From Streptomyces alboniger (lineage in GTDB: Bacteria > Actinomycetota > Actinomycetes > Streptomycetales > Streptomycetaceae), in contig NZ_CP023695.1 of the NCBI RefSeq assembly GCF_008704395.1, forward strand, positions 5,208,001 to 5,272,000: 64,000 nucleotides of DNA, written 5' to 3'. The first letter of the stretch is position 1. Each line of letters begins with the position of its first letter. Of the stretch, positions 25,985 to 36,048 are shown piece after piece. Below the pieces are notes generated by a model, which had not been told where the DNA came from, did no database searches, and saw only the letters and a list, made by a program, of their open reading frames with translations. Both the position numbers and the translations under genes were made by a program.

Positions 25985-26509
25985 ATGAGCGAGCAGAGCC
26001 GAGAGCGACAGGTGCCGCCCGACGATACGGAGCAGGCGCTTCCGGAGTACGCGGAACGGGTTCTGAACGTCGCGGAACTGATCCCTCCGGGGCGCGTGAT
26101 GACGTACGGGGACGTCGCCGAATGGCTTGAGGAGGGCGGCCCGCGCCAGGTGGGACGGGTGATGGCCCTCTACGGAGGAGGCGTTCCGTGGTGGCGGGTG
26201 GTCCGCTCGGACGGTGTCCTGCTGCCGGGCCACGAACTGCGCGCCCTTGAGCGCTACCGCGAGGAGGGCACCCCCCTGCGGCAGGCCTCGCGCGCAGTCC
26301 AGGGGCATGTGCCGAAGCTCGACATGCGGCGGGCCCGGTGGGACGGCTGTGAGGTGAGCGACGGGCGTGACCCGAGTGAGATGCGCGACATCGCGGAAGT
26401 GGGGGAGGTGCTGTCGGCCCGGCCCGTGAGGGGCGGCGCGCAGCGCGACGCCGCGCAGGGCGACGCCGTGGGTGACGCTCGCCCGCAGGCTCCGGAGGCT
26501 CACACCTGA
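25985..26509 (+). CDS. Alkyltransferase-like (ATL) MGMT-family protein
   Basis: 174 aa; ATG 25985 was chosen over ATG 25976. The MGMT DNA-binding fold is present (IPPGRVMTYGDVAEWL, RQVGRVMALYGGGVPWWRVV), but the alkyl-acceptor PCHR motif is replaced by PWWR, so the reactive Cys is missing. Such ATL proteins bind O6-alkylguanine and flag it for nucleotide excision repair rather than removing the alkyl group. The C-terminal ~50 residues are low complexity. CAGGAT 7 bases before the ATG suggests a leaderless transcript. It sits just ahead of the AdnAB-type genes. Confidence 0.85.
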   Translation: MSEQSRERQVPPDDTEQALPEYAERVLNVAELIPPGRVMTYGDVAEWLEEGGPRQVGRVMALYGGGVPWWRVVRSDGVLLPGHELRALERYREEGTPLRQASRAVQGHVPKLDMRRARWDGCEVSDGRDPSEMRDIAEVGEVLSARPVRGGAQRDAAQGDAVGDARPQAPEAHT

Positions 26510-26676
26510 CAGCTTCCGCCATCCGGCGGCCCGACGGCGGACCGGTGGCCCGTACGGGGGAAGCCACGCGTCCCCCACGTCCACTGGCGTAGCGTCGACA
26601 GCACGCATCCCCGTCACCTCGCGGCCCCCGCGCGGCCACTCCTCGACCAGCACACCCACCAGGACCGGCGACCCAC

Positions 26677-29600
26677 GTGAGCTCCCCCTCTTCCGCTCGG
26701 CACATCCGGCACCCGTCGCACCACCAGGTACGACAGGGGACCCCGGACGCCTACCGACTGGTGCGTACGCCGCCGGCCCTGTGGGAGCCCCCTCGCTTGG
26801 ACGCAGGTCAGCGCGCTGTGGTTGACCATGAGGGCGGACCGCTCCTCGTCCTGGCCGGGCCCGGCACCGGCAAGACCACCACCCTCGTGGAGGCCGTCGC
26901 CGCGCGCGTAGCCCGGGGCGCGGACCCCGCCCGGCTGCTGGTCCTCACCTTCAGCCGCAAGGCCGCGGTCGAGCTGCGCGACCGCATGGCGCTGCGCATA
27001 GGTGCGGCGCGCGCCCCGCAGGCCACGACGTTCCACTCCTTCTGCTACGCCCTCGTGCGGGCCCACCAGGACGCCGACCTGTTCGTCGAGCCACTGCGGC
27101 TCCTGTCGGGTCCCGAACAGGACGTGGCGGTACGTGAGCTGCTGGCGGGCCAGATCGACCTCGCGAAGGAAGGCCGCGGGCACGTCCGCTGGCCGGATGA
27201 CCTGCGGGCCTGCCTCACCACCCGGGGCTTCGCCGACGAGGTGCGCGCGGTCCTCGCCCGCAGCCGCGAGCTGGGCCTCGGCCCCGCCGCCCTCGACGCC
27301 TTCGCCCGCCGCAGCGGACGCCCCGACTGGGGAGCCGCCGCGGCGTTCCTCGCCGAGTACCTGGACGTACTCGACCTCCAAGGGGTGCTCGACTACGCGG
27401 AACTGGTGCACCGCGCGGTGCTGCTCGCGCGCCGCCCCGAGGTCGCCCGGGCGCTGGGCACGCACTACGACGCCGTCTTCGTCGACGAGTACCAGGACAC
27501 CGACCCCGCGCAGGTACGGCTGCTGCACGCGCTCTCCGGAGGCGGCCGCACCCTCGTCGCCTTCGGAGACCCCGACCAGTCGATCTACACCTTCCGGGGC
27601 GCCGATGTGAACGGCATCCTGGAGTTCCCCCACGACTTCCCGCGCGCGGACGGCACTCCCGCGCCGGTCGAGGTCCTGACGACGTCCCGCCGGTCGGGCG
27701 CGCGGCTGCTCGCGGCCACCCGGCTGCTCACCCGCCGCATGCCGCTGACCAGGCTTCCCGCCGAGAAGGTGCGGGCCCACCGGGAGCTGACGCCGGTCAG
27801 GGACGGCGGCGGGGTCGAGGTGTACACGTATCCGACGGCCGGGACGGAACTGGACAACATCGCGGACATCCTGCGCCGCGCACACCTGGAGGACGGCGTC
27901 CCCTGGGGCGACATGGCGGTCCTGGTCCGGGCCGGCGCCCGCTCCATCCCCGCGGTCCGCCGCAGCCTCGGCGCGGCGGGCGTCCCCCTGGAGATCGACG
28001 GCGACGACATCGCCCTGCGCCATGAGCCCGCGGTGACGCCGCTGCTGACGGCGCTGCGGGTGGTGGCGACGGCGGTCGTTTCGGAGACGGCTGATGCAGA
28101 GGTGGCCCCTCCGGAGACGGCCGCTCCGGAGACGGCTGATGCAGAGGTGGTCTCTCCGGAGACGGCCGAAGCGGGGACTGCCCCTCCGGAGACGGATGAA
28201 GCGGGTACCGCCTCTCCGGAGAGCGCGGAAGCAGCCGTCGGTCCCGGCACGGAAACCACCGCCCCCTCCTGGCTCGACACCGAGACCGCCCTGACCCTCC
28301 TGACCTCGCCCCTGGCCGGGATGGACGCCGCCGACCTGCGCCGCCTCGGCCGCGCCCTGCGCGAGGAGGAGCGCGCGGCGGGCAACCACCTGCCGCCGCC
28401 CTCCGACGAGCTGCTGGCCCGCGCCCTCGCCGAGCCGGAGCGGCTCGTGGCCCACGACCCGACGTACGCCCGCGGCGCCCAGCGCCTCGGCGCGCTGCTC
28501 CGCAAGGCCCGTGAGCGCCTCGCGGGCGGCGGCACGGCCGAAGAGGCGCTGTGGGAGCTGTGGGACGGCACACCCTGGCCGGGGCGCCTCGAACGCACCG
28601 CCCGGCGCGGCGGCGCGGCGGGCCGCAACGCCGACCGCGACCTCGACGCGGTCTGCGCCCTGTTCGCCGCCGCGGCCCGCGCGGAGGAGCGCACGGGAGG
28701 CCGCGGCGCGCTCAACTTCCTGGAGGAGACCGAGGCGCAGGACATCGCCGCGGACACGCTCACGCGCCGCGCGGCACGCCCCGACGCCGTACGCCTGATG
28801 ACGGCCCACCGCTCCAAGGGCCTCGAATGGCGCCTCGTCGTGGTCGCCGGCGTCCAGGAAGGGCTCTGGCCCGACCTGCGCCGCCGCGGCTCCCTCCTGG
28901 AGGCCGACCGCATCGGCCGCGACGGTCTCGCCGAACCGCTCACCCCCGGGGCGCTCCTCTCCGAAGAGCGACGCCTCTTCTACGTAGCCGCCACCCGCGC
29001 ACGTGAACGCCTCGTCGTGACCGCGGTGAAGGCACCCGCGGACGACGGCGACCAGCCCTCCCGCTTCCTCACCGAACTCGGCGTCGAACCCAAGGACGTG
29101 ACGGGCCGCCCCCGCCGCCCCCTGTCGGTCGCGGCGCTCGTCGCCGAGCTGCGCGCCACCACCGTCGACCCGCGCGTCTCGGACACCCTGCGCGAGGCGG
29201 CCGCCCAGCGCCTGGCCCGACTCGCCGCGCTCAGCGACAGCGACGGCCGTCCGCTGGTGCCGTCCGCGCACCCGTACCGCTGGTGGGGCATGTACGAGCC
29301 GACGGCGAGCGAGATCCCCCTGAGGGACCGCGACAAGCCCGTGGTGCTCTCCGGAAGCGCCCTCGACCAGCTCGCGAACACCTGCTCCCTGCGATGGTTC
29401 CTGGGCCGCGAGGTGAAGGCGGACGCGCCCGCGACCGCCGCCCAGGGCTTCGGCAACGTGGTGCATGTCCTGGCCGACGAGGTGGCCTCCGGACGCACCC
29501 CCGCCGACCTCGCCGTGCTCATGGAGCGCCTCGACTCGGTGTGGGACGCCCTCGCGTTCGACGCCCCGTGGAAGTCGGCACAGGAGAAGGAGCACGCGCG

Positions 29601-30150
29601 CGTGGCGCTCGAACGCTTCCTCCAGTGGCACGTCGACTCCAACGGGACCCGCGGCGGACGCACCCCCGTCGCCAGCGAGCACGGCTTCGACGTGACCCTC
29701 GAAGCGGGCCCCTACGAAGTACGCGTACGAGGTTCGATGGACCGTGTCGAACAGGACGCGGAAGGCCGTGCCTACGTAGTGGACTTCAAGACCGGCAAAC
29801 AGGCCCCGAGCACCGCCGAGGTCGCCCGCCACCCGCAGCTCGCCGTCTACCAGCTGGCCGTCCGCGAGGGCGCCGCCGACGACGCCTTCGGAGGGGTACG
29901 CCCCGAACCGGGCGGCGCCGAACTGGTGCAGCTGCGCCAGGGCGCCGCCAAGAAGAACGGCGGCGACACCCTCCCCAAGGTGCAGGCCCAGGAGCCCCTC
30001 TCCGGAGAGTGGATCGGCGATCTCCTCGCGACGGCCGCGGGCAAGGTCCTGGACGAGCGCTTCACCCCCACCACGGGACAACACTGCACACACTGCGCGT
30101 TCCGCGCGTCGTGCAGCGCGCGTCCGGAGGGGCGGCACGTCGTCGAGTAG
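26677..30150 (+). CDS. adnA: AdnA-like UvrD helicase-nuclease
   Basis: 1157 aa from GTG. Superfamily 1A motor with Walker A GPGTGKTTT and DEYQDTDPAQ, TAHRSKGLEWRLV and late helicase motifs. The C-terminal RecB-type nuclease has VVDFKTGK and HPQLAVYQLA. Cys in NTCSLRWFLG plus the CTHCAFRASC cluster form a probable 4Fe-4S staple. It matches AdnA of the actinobacterial AdnAB double-strand-break resection machine, with AdnB encoded two genes downstream. An unusual repetitive Glu/Thr/Ala/Pro insert (about residues 468-528) interrupts the motor. Confidence 0.88.
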   Translation: MSSPSSARHIRHPSHHQVRQGTPDAYRLVRTPPALWEPPRLDAGQRAVVDHEGGPLLVLAGPGTGKTTTLVEAVAARVARGADPARLLVLTFSRKAAVELRDRMALRIGAARAPQATTFHSFCYALVRAHQDADLFVEPLRLLSGPEQDVAVRELLAGQIDLAKEGRGHVRWPDDLRACLTTRGFADEVRAVLARSRELGLGPAALDAFARRSGRPDWGAAAAFLAEYLDVLDLQGVLDYAELVHRAVLLARRPEVARALGTHYDAVFVDEYQDTDPAQVRLLHALSGGGRTLVAFGDPDQSIYTFRGADVNGILEFPHDFPRADGTPAPVEVLTTSRRSGARLLAATRLLTRRMPLTRLPAEKVRAHRELTPVRDGGGVEVYTYPTAGTELDNIADILRRAHLEDGVPWGDMAVLVRAGARSIPAVRRSLGAAGVPLEIDGDDIALRHEPAVTPLLTALRVVATAVVSETADAEVAPPETAAPETADAEVVSPETAEAGTAPPETDEAGTASPESAEAAVGPGTETTAPSWLDTETALTLLTSPLAGMDAADLRRLGRALREEERAAGNHLPPPSDELLARALAEPERLVAHDPTYARGAQRLGALLRKARERLAGGGTAEEALWELWDGTPWPGRLERTARRGGAAGRNADRDLDAVCALFAAAARAEERTGGRGALNFLEETEAQDIAADTLTRRAARPDAVRLMTAHRSKGLEWRLVVVAGVQEGLWPDLRRRGSLLEADRIGRDGLAEPLTPGALLSEERRLFYVAATRARERLVVTAVKAPADDGDQPSRFLTELGVEPKDVTGRPRRPLSVAALVAELRATTVDPRVSDTLREAAAQRLARLAALSDSDGRPLVPSAHPYRWWGMYEPTASEIPLRDRDKPVVLSGSALDQLANTCSLRWFLGREVKADAPATAAQGFGNVVHVLADEVASGRTPADLAVLMERLDSVWDALAFDAPWKSAQEKEHARVALERFLQWHVDSNGTRGGRTPVASEHGFDVTLEAGPYEVRVRGSMDRVEQDAEGRAYVVDFKTGKQAPSTAEVARHPQLAVYQLAVREGAADDAFGGVRPEPGGAELVQLRQGAAKKNGGDTLPKVQAQEPLSGEWIGDLLATAAGKVLDERFTPTTGQHCTHCAFRASCSARPEGRHVVE
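28080..28260 (+). repeat. In-frame minisatellite-like insert in adnA
   Basis: About 180 bases of imperfect in-frame repeats built on CTCCGGAGACGG followed by GCNGATGCAGAGG or GAAGC variants. They encode PET-A-D/E-A-rich units (for example APETADAEV). It lies between conserved helicase segments and is probably a disordered linker of variable length. Confidence 0.7.
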
Positions 30151-30246
30151 CCCCGGGGGACAGAGCAGCCCCATGGCCGAATTAAAGTCACCGTAAGAAC
30201 TTGCTGTGTGCCGACCGAGGCGCACCTTTTTGAGGAGTACGCGTAT

Positions 30247-30948
30247 ATGGCAGCCAACCGGAAGCTCCTGGCAGTGGCCGTCGTCTGTGCCGCCGCCGTC
30301 ATCGGCGTCACGGGCTGCAGCAGCGACGGCGGCGACAAGGACCCCTTCGAGGGCATGAGCGCCGACAAGATCGCCGAGAAGGCCTCCAAGGCGTCCAAGG
30401 ACGCCGGGTCCTACCGGATGAAGGGCCAGATGAAGCAGAAGGGCGAGGTGAGCGACATCGAGTTCGCGGTCGCCGAGTCCGGTGACTGCACGGGCAAGAT
30501 GGGCTCGAGCAAGACGGGGAAGGCCGAGTTCCTCTCCGTCGGCAAGTTCACCTACTCCAAGGGCGACGACAAGTTCTGGGAGTCCAAGGGCGGTGGCTCC
30601 ACGGCCGAACTCCTGAAGGGCCGCTGGGTGAAGACGCCCGCCGAGGGCGACAAGGCCGTCTGCAACCCGGACGACATGTTCAGCAACAAGAACCTCAAGA
30701 AGCTGAAGCGGAAGGACGACGCCGAGGTCGGCGGCACGAAGGCGGCCGTGCTGACCCGTAAGAAGGGCGCCGAGACCACCACCTTCTACGTCGCGATGGA
30801 GGGCAAGCCGTACTTCCTGAAGGTGGTCAACAAGGGCGCCGACGGCCCCGGCACCGTCACCTTCAGCGACTACGGCAAGCCCGTCGACGTCAAGGCCCCG
30901 CCGGCCAAGGACGTCGTGGACCCGGAGAAGCTCTCCTCCGGTTCCTGA
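30247..30948 (+). CDS. Small secreted lipoprotein (LppX/LprG-like in outline)
   Basis: 233 aa from ATG 30247 with AGGAG upstream. Lipobox VTGC (C24). The mature protein is Lys/Asp/Gly-rich: an ASKDAGSYRMKGQMKQKGE start, then alternating beta-strand-like segments, with one Cys pair (DCTGK, VCNPDD). The overall pattern recalls actinobacterial beta-barrel lipoproteins of the LppX/LprAFG type, but I cannot confirm the family. It is inserted between the two subunit genes of AdnAB, with which no functional link is evident. Confidence 0.75.
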   Translation: MAANRKLLAVAVVCAAAVIGVTGCSSDGGDKDPFEGMSADKIAEKASKASKDAGSYRMKGQMKQKGEVSDIEFAVAESGDCTGKMGSSKTGKAEFLSVGKFTYSKGDDKFWESKGGGSTAELLKGRWVKTPAEGDKAVCNPDDMFSNKNLKKLKRKDDAEVGGTKAAVLTRKKGAETTTFYVAMEGKPYFLKVVNKGADGPGTVTFSDYGKPVDVKAPPAKDVVDPEKLSSGS

Positions 30949-31031
30949 CCCCACGCACCTCATGAGTGAGCGGTGGCCGCCGGCACCCGGGCAGGTCCCG
31001 GTTGTCAGTGGCCACCGCTAGCCTCTCTGAC

Positions 31032-34000
31032 GTGCCACCTCGTATCACCGACCCCGAGCAGCTCAAGGAGCTCCTCGGGATCCCCTTCACCCCGGAGCAG
31101 ACGGCCTGCATCACCGCGCCGCCCGCCCCGCAGGTGATCGTGGCCGGAGCAGGCTCCGGCAAGACGACGGTGATGGCGGCGCGCGTGGTCTGGCTGGTCG
31201 GCACCGGCCAGGTCGCCCCCGAGCAGGTCCTCGGCCTGACGTTCACGAACAAGGCGGCGGGCGAGCTGGCCGAGCGCGTACGCCAGGCCTTGATCAAGGC
31301 CGGCGTCACCGACCCCGAGGCCGTCGACCCGGACAACCCTCCGGGCGAGCCTGTCATCTCCACGTACCACGCCTTCGCGGGCCGCCTCCTGACCGATCAC
31401 GGCCTGCGCATCGGCCTGGAGCCCTCCTCCCGCCTCCTCGCCGACGCCACCCGTTTCCAGCTCGCCGCGCGCGTGCTGCGCGAAGCCCCCGGGCCCTACC
31501 CCGCGCTGACCCGGTCCTTCCCCGACCTCGTCAGTGACCTCCTCGCCCTCGACAGCGAGCTGGCGGAGCATCTCGTAAGCCCCGAGCGGCTCCGCGCGTA
31601 CGACACCGAGCTGCTGCGCACCCTGGACGGCGCGAAGCTCTCCAACGCCGATCTGCGCAAGGTCCCCGACACGGCGGCGGCCCGCCTGGAGCTGGCCGAA
31701 CTCGTCGGCAGGTACCGCGCGGCCAAGCGCTCCCGCGACCTTCTCGACTTCGGCGACCAGATCGCCCTCTCCGCGACGCTGGCCCGCACCCGCGCGGAGG
31801 TCGGCGAGATCCTGCGGGACGAGTTCCGCGTCGTCCTCCTCGACGAGTACCAGGACACGTCGGTCGCCCAGCGCATCCTCCTCTCCGGCCTGTTCGGCGG
31901 CGGCACGGGCCACCCGGTGACCGCCGTCGGCGACCCCTGCCAGGCGATCTACGGCTGGCGCGGCGCCTCGGTCGCCAACCTCGACGACTTCCCCGAGCAC
32001 TTCGCGTACGCCGACGGCCGCCCCGCCACCCGCCACGCCTTGAGCGAGAACCGCCGCAGCGGCGGCCGCCTCCTGGACCTCGCCAACGGCCTCGCGGAGC
32101 CCCTGCGCGCCATGCACGCGGGCGTGGAGGCCCTGCGGCCCGCGCCCGGCGCCGAGCGCGACGGCGTGGTGCGCTGCGCCCTGCTGCGCACCCACGCCGA
32201 GGAGATCGACTGGCTCGCCGACTCGATCGCCCACCTCGTCCGCACCGGAAAGGCCCCCGGCGAGATCGCCGTCCTGTGCCGCACGGCGACGGACTTCGCC
32301 GAGATCCAGGGCGCGCTCGTCGCCCGCGACGTCCCCGTGGAGGTCGTCGGCCTCTCCGGACTCCTGCACCTCCCGGAGGTCGCCGACCTCGTCGCCGTCT
32401 GCGAGGTCCTCCAGGACCCGGGGGCCAACGCCTCCCTGGTGCGCCTGCTCACGGGGCCGCGCTGGCGGATCGGCGCCCGTGACCTCGCCCTCCTCGGCCG
32501 CCGCGCCCGCCTCCTCGTACGCCCCGGGCACACCGCCCCCGACGACCCGGACCGGCGCCTCGCCGAGGCCGTCGAAGGGGTCGACCCCGCGGAGGTGATA
32601 TCGCTCGCGGACGCCCTCGACACGTTCCTGGAGACGCCCCTGAACCAGCACGACGTCTCCGGAGGGGACGACGGACTGCCCTTCTCGGCGGACGCCAGGG
32701 TCCGCTTCGCGCGGCTCGCCGCCGAGCTGCGCGAGCTGCGCCGGTCGCTGTCCGATCCGCTGATGGACGTCCTGCACCGCGTCCTCGCCGTCACCGGCCT
32801 CGAAGTCGAGCTGTCCGCCTCACCGGGCGCCCTCGCGGCCCGCCGCCGCGAGACCCTGTCCAACTTCCTGGACGTCGCCGCCTCCTTCGCCGCGAACGGC
32901 AACGGCGCGACGCTGCTGGCCTTCCTCGGCTTCCTGCGCACCGCCGCGCAGTACGAGAAGGGCCTCGACAACGCCCTGCCGGGCGGTGAGAACACCGTCA
33001 AGGTGCTCACCGCCCACAAGTCCAAGGGCCTGGAGTGGGACGTGGTCGCCGTCCCCGGCCTGGTCAACGGCGTCTTCCCGAGCACACAGGGGCGCGAGAA
33101 GTGGACCGCCCAGGCCAAGGTCGTCCCGCACGAACTGCGCGGCGACGCGGCCACCCTGCCCGACATCGACGCGTGGGACGCCAAGGGCATGAAGGCCTTC
33201 CACGAAGCCATGAAGGACCACCAGCGCACCGAGGAGCTGCGCCTCGGCTACGTCACGTTCACCCGCCCCCGCTCCCTGCTCCTCGGCTCGGGCCACTGGT
33301 GGGGGCCCTCCCAGAAGAAGCCGCGCGGCCCCTCGGACTTCCTGTCGGCCCTGCACGACCACTGCGCGGCGGGTCACGGCGAGATCGAGGCCTGGGCGGA
33401 CGAACCCGCCGAGGACGAAGAGAACCCCGCCCTGCGGGAGGACACCGCCGACCAGGCGTGGCCGCTCCCGCTGGACGACGACGCCCTGGCCCGCCGCCGT
33501 GCCGCCGCCCGGACCGTCCTCGACCACCTGGAGCGCCTGACGGGGGAGGGCACGCCGGACCCCGCCCGCTCCCACGAGGAAGCCCACCCCTCGGCGTACG
33601 ACGACGTGCCTCCGGCCGACGACCCGGAGTGGCCGCTCCCTCCGGAGGACGAAGACGTCCTTTACGGAGACGCCGATTTTCCCGAGTCTCCCGACTTTCC
33701 CGACATCGAGCCGGTGGACTGGGACCTACTGCCGACGGAGCGCCCGGCGATCCCGCACCCCGCGGACGCCCCCGAAGTCCCGGCGGGGGCAAGCGGCCCC
33801 ACCGACCACGCCGCTCACGCGCGCGTGCCGCTCCCCGCGCAACCCTCTGAGGCCCGCCCGCACCCCGCGGGCCGCGGCCAGGACCCCGACCGTGTCCCGA
33901 GCACCCGCCTCACCCCGGAAGAGGCCCGCACCCTCGCCTCCTGGGACCGCGATCTGGACGCCCTCACCGGAGAGCTCCTGCGCGCCCGCGAGGCCGTCAG

Positions 34001-34634
34001 GGACGTTCCCGTACCGCCCTCGCTCACCGCGTCCGAGCTGATGCGCCTGGCCGCCGACCCCGACGGCTTCGCCAAGGACCTCGCCCGGCCCATGCCCCGC
34101 CCGCCCCAGCCCGCCGCCCGCCGGGGCACCCGCTTCCACGCCTGGGTCGAGTCCCGCTTCGAAGAGCTGACCCTGCCGATGCTCGACCCGGAGGACCTTC
34201 CGGGCGGCGGCCCCGGCGAGGCCGAGATCGCCGACGAGCGCGACCTCGAAGCCCTCAAGGAAGCCTTCGAACGCACCGAGTACGCCCGCCGCACGCCCTA
34301 CCGCGTCGAGGTGCCCTTCCAGTTCGTCATCGCCCACCGCGTGATCCGCGGTCGCATCGACGCCGTCTACAAGGAAGGCGACGGCGACGACACGACGTAC
34401 GAGATCGTCGACTGGAAGACCAGCCGCACCCGTAGCGCGGACCCCCTCCAGCTCGCCGTCTACCGCCTCGCCTGGGCCGAGCAGCAGGGCGTCCCCCTGG
34501 AGTCGGTGAAGGCCGCCTTTTTGTACGTGCGCAGCGGGGAGACCGCCCGCCCCGGAAACCTCCCGGGCCGCGCCGATCTCGAGCGCCTCCTGCTCGGAGA
34601 AGGGCCGGACGAGCCCACCCCGGATGGCGGATAG
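31032..34634 (+). CDS. adnB: AdnB-like UvrD helicase-nuclease
   Basis: 1200 aa from GTG 31032. TAGCCT ends 7 bases before it and no Shine-Dalgarno is visible, so the mRNA may be leaderless. SF1A motor: Walker A GAGSGKTTV, LLDEYQDTSVAQ, TAHKSKGLEWDVVAVPG. The RecB-like nuclease has YEIVDWKTS and LQLAVYRLAW. No C-terminal Cys cluster is visible, unlike the AdnA-like protein. An acidic Pro/Asp/Glu linker (about residues 780-960) separates motor and nuclease. Partner of the gene at 26677 in end resection. Confidence 0.88.
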   Translation: MPPRITDPEQLKELLGIPFTPEQTACITAPPAPQVIVAGAGSGKTTVMAARVVWLVGTGQVAPEQVLGLTFTNKAAGELAERVRQALIKAGVTDPEAVDPDNPPGEPVISTYHAFAGRLLTDHGLRIGLEPSSRLLADATRFQLAARVLREAPGPYPALTRSFPDLVSDLLALDSELAEHLVSPERLRAYDTELLRTLDGAKLSNADLRKVPDTAAARLELAELVGRYRAAKRSRDLLDFGDQIALSATLARTRAEVGEILRDEFRVVLLDEYQDTSVAQRILLSGLFGGGTGHPVTAVGDPCQAIYGWRGASVANLDDFPEHFAYADGRPATRHALSENRRSGGRLLDLANGLAEPLRAMHAGVEALRPAPGAERDGVVRCALLRTHAEEIDWLADSIAHLVRTGKAPGEIAVLCRTATDFAEIQGALVARDVPVEVVGLSGLLHLPEVADLVAVCEVLQDPGANASLVRLLTGPRWRIGARDLALLGRRARLLVRPGHTAPDDPDRRLAEAVEGVDPAEVISLADALDTFLETPLNQHDVSGGDDGLPFSADARVRFARLAAELRELRRSLSDPLMDVLHRVLAVTGLEVELSASPGALAARRRETLSNFLDVAASFAANGNGATLLAFLGFLRTAAQYEKGLDNALPGGENTVKVLTAHKSKGLEWDVVAVPGLVNGVFPSTQGREKWTAQAKVVPHELRGDAATLPDIDAWDAKGMKAFHEAMKDHQRTEELRLGYVTFTRPRSLLLGSGHWWGPSQKKPRGPSDFLSALHDHCAAGHGEIEAWADEPAEDEENPALREDTADQAWPLPLDDDALARRRAAARTVLDHLERLTGEGTPDPARSHEEAHPSAYDDVPPADDPEWPLPPEDEDVLYGDADFPESPDFPDIEPVDWDLLPTERPAIPHPADAPEVPAGASGPTDHAAHARVPLPAQPSEARPHPAGRGQDPDRVPSTRLTPEEARTLASWDRDLDALTGELLRAREAVRDVPVPPSLTASELMRLAADPDGFAKDLARPMPRPPQPAARRGTRFHAWVESRFEELTLPMLDPEDLPGGGPGEAEIADERDLEALKEAFERTEYARRTPYRVEVPFQFVIAHRVIRGRIDAVYKEGDGDDTTYEIVDWKTSRTRSADPLQLAVYRLAWAEQQGVPLESVKAAFLYVRSGETARPGNLPGRADLERLLLGEGPDEPTPDGG

Positions 34635-34644
34635 GCTCGTGACC

Positions 34645-36048
34645 ATGAGCGAGACACCGGACAGCGCCGTCCGCACGTACATCGAGAACCACCGCGCCGC
34701 ATTCCTCCAGGACCTCGCGGAGTGGCTGCGCATCCCGTCCGTGTCGGCCCAGCCCGACCACGCCGAGGACGTGCGACGCAGCGCCGAGTGGCTCGCCGGC
34801 CGGCTCAAGGAGACCGGGTTCCCGACCGCGGAGGTCTGGCAGACCCCCGGAGCACCCGCCGTCTTCGCCGAGTGGCCGTCGGGCGACCCGCACGCCCCCA
34901 CGGTCCTCGTCTACGGCCACCACGACGTGCAGCCCGCGGCCCGTGAGGACGGCTGGCACACCGACCCCTTCGAGCCCGTCCTCCAGGAAAACCGCCTCTA
35001 CGCGCGCGGGGCGGCCGACGACAAGGGCCAGGTCTTCTTCCACACCCTCGGCGTGCGCGCCCACCTCGCCGCCACCGGCCGCACCGCCCCCGCCGTGAAC
35101 CTGAAACTGCTCATCGAGGGCGAGGAGGAGTCCGGCTCCCCGCACTTCCGCGAGCTGATCGAGACCCACAAGGACCGCATCGCCGCCGACGCGGTGATCG
35201 TCTCCGACACCGGCATGTGGTCGAAGGACACCCCGACCGTCTGCACCGGCATGCGCGGCCTCGCGGAGTGCGAGATCGTGCTGCACGGCCCGGACCAGGA
35301 CATCCACTCCGGTTCGTTCGGCGGCGCGGTGCCGAACCCCGCCACCGAGATCGCCCGCCTGGTCGCCGCCCTGCACGACGAGAACGGACACGTGGCGATC
35401 CCCGGCTTCTACGAAGGCATCACGGAACTGACCGACCAGGAGCGCGAACTCCTCGCCGAACTGCCCTTCGACGAGGAGAGCTGGCTGCGGACCGCCAAGT
35501 CACACGCCACCCACGGAGAGGCGGGGTACTCCACCCTGGAGCGCGTCTGGGCCCGCCCCACCGCCGAGGTCAACGGCATCGGCGGCGGCTACCAAGGAGC
35601 GGGCAGCAAGACGATCATCCCGTCGTCCGCCCTGGTGAAGCTCTCCTTCCGGCTGGTCGCGGGCCAGGACTTGGACCACGTCGAGCAGGCCGTACGAGCC
35701 TGGGCCGCCGCCACCGTCCCCGCCGGCATCCGCCACACCGTCACCTTCAGCCCCGGCACGCGCCCGTGCCTGACGCCGCTGGACCACCCCGCCCTGCGGT
35801 CCGTGGCCCGCGCGATGGGCCGCGCCTTCGAGCAGCCGATCCGCTTCACGCGCGAGGGCGGCTCGGGGCCGGCGGCCGACCTCCAGGACGTCCTCGCGGC
35901 GCCCGTGCTGTTCCTCGGCATCTCCATCCCGTCCGACGGCTGGCACGCGCCGAACGAGAAGGTCGAGATCGACCTGCTCCTCAAGGGCGTCGAGACGACC
36001 GCCTACCTGTGGGGCGACCTCGCGGAGAACTGGCGCGATGCCCGCTGA
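34645..36048 (+). CDS. M20 family dipeptidase
   Basis: 467 aa from ATG 34645 (TAGGCT ends 7 bases upstream, leaderless-type). Metal ligands of M20 dipeptidases are visible: VYGHHDVQP, ARGAADDKGQ, EGEEESGSPHF and a late HAPNEK. The dimerisation domain lies between. It probably hydrolyses cytoplasmic dipeptides using two zinc ions. It starts ten bases after the adnB stop but seems to have its own promoter. Confidence 0.92.
   Translation: MSETPDSAVRTYIENHRAAFLQDLAEWLRIPSVSAQPDHAEDVRRSAEWLAGRLKETGFPTAEVWQTPGAPAVFAEWPSGDPHAPTVLVYGHHDVQPAAREDGWHTDPFEPVLQENRLYARGAADDKGQVFFHTLGVRAHLAATGRTAPAVNLKLLIEGEEESGSPHFRELIETHKDRIAADAVIVSDTGMWSKDTPTVCTGMRGLAECEIVLHGPDQDIHSGSFGGAVPNPATEIARLVAALHDENGHVAIPGFYEGITELTDQERELLAELPFDEESWLRTAKSHATHGEAGYSTLERVWARPTAEVNGIGGGYQGAGSKTIIPSSALVKLSFRLVAGQDLDHVEQAVRAWAAATVPAGIRHTVTFSPGTRPCLTPLDHPALRSVARAMGRAFEQPIRFTREGGSGPAADLQDVLAAPVLFLGISIPSDGWHAPNEKVEIDLLLKGVETTAYLWGDLAENWRDAR

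Noticed and set aside
25985..26509. Active O6-alkylguanine methyltransferase
   Set aside because: The acceptor Cys of the PCHR motif is replaced (PWWR), so alkyl transfer is not expected.
26614..30963. A 1449-codon open frame on the minus strand opposite adnA
   Set aside because: It is the antisense shadow of high-GC coding sequence: adnA has full helicase and nuclease motifs, while the antisense product is low-complexity Gly/Val/Arg sequence with no domain.
31005..32777. Long minus-strand frame opposite adnB
   Set aside because: Same codon-bias shadow effect; no motifs, no ribosome binding site, and adnB motifs are intact on the plus strand.
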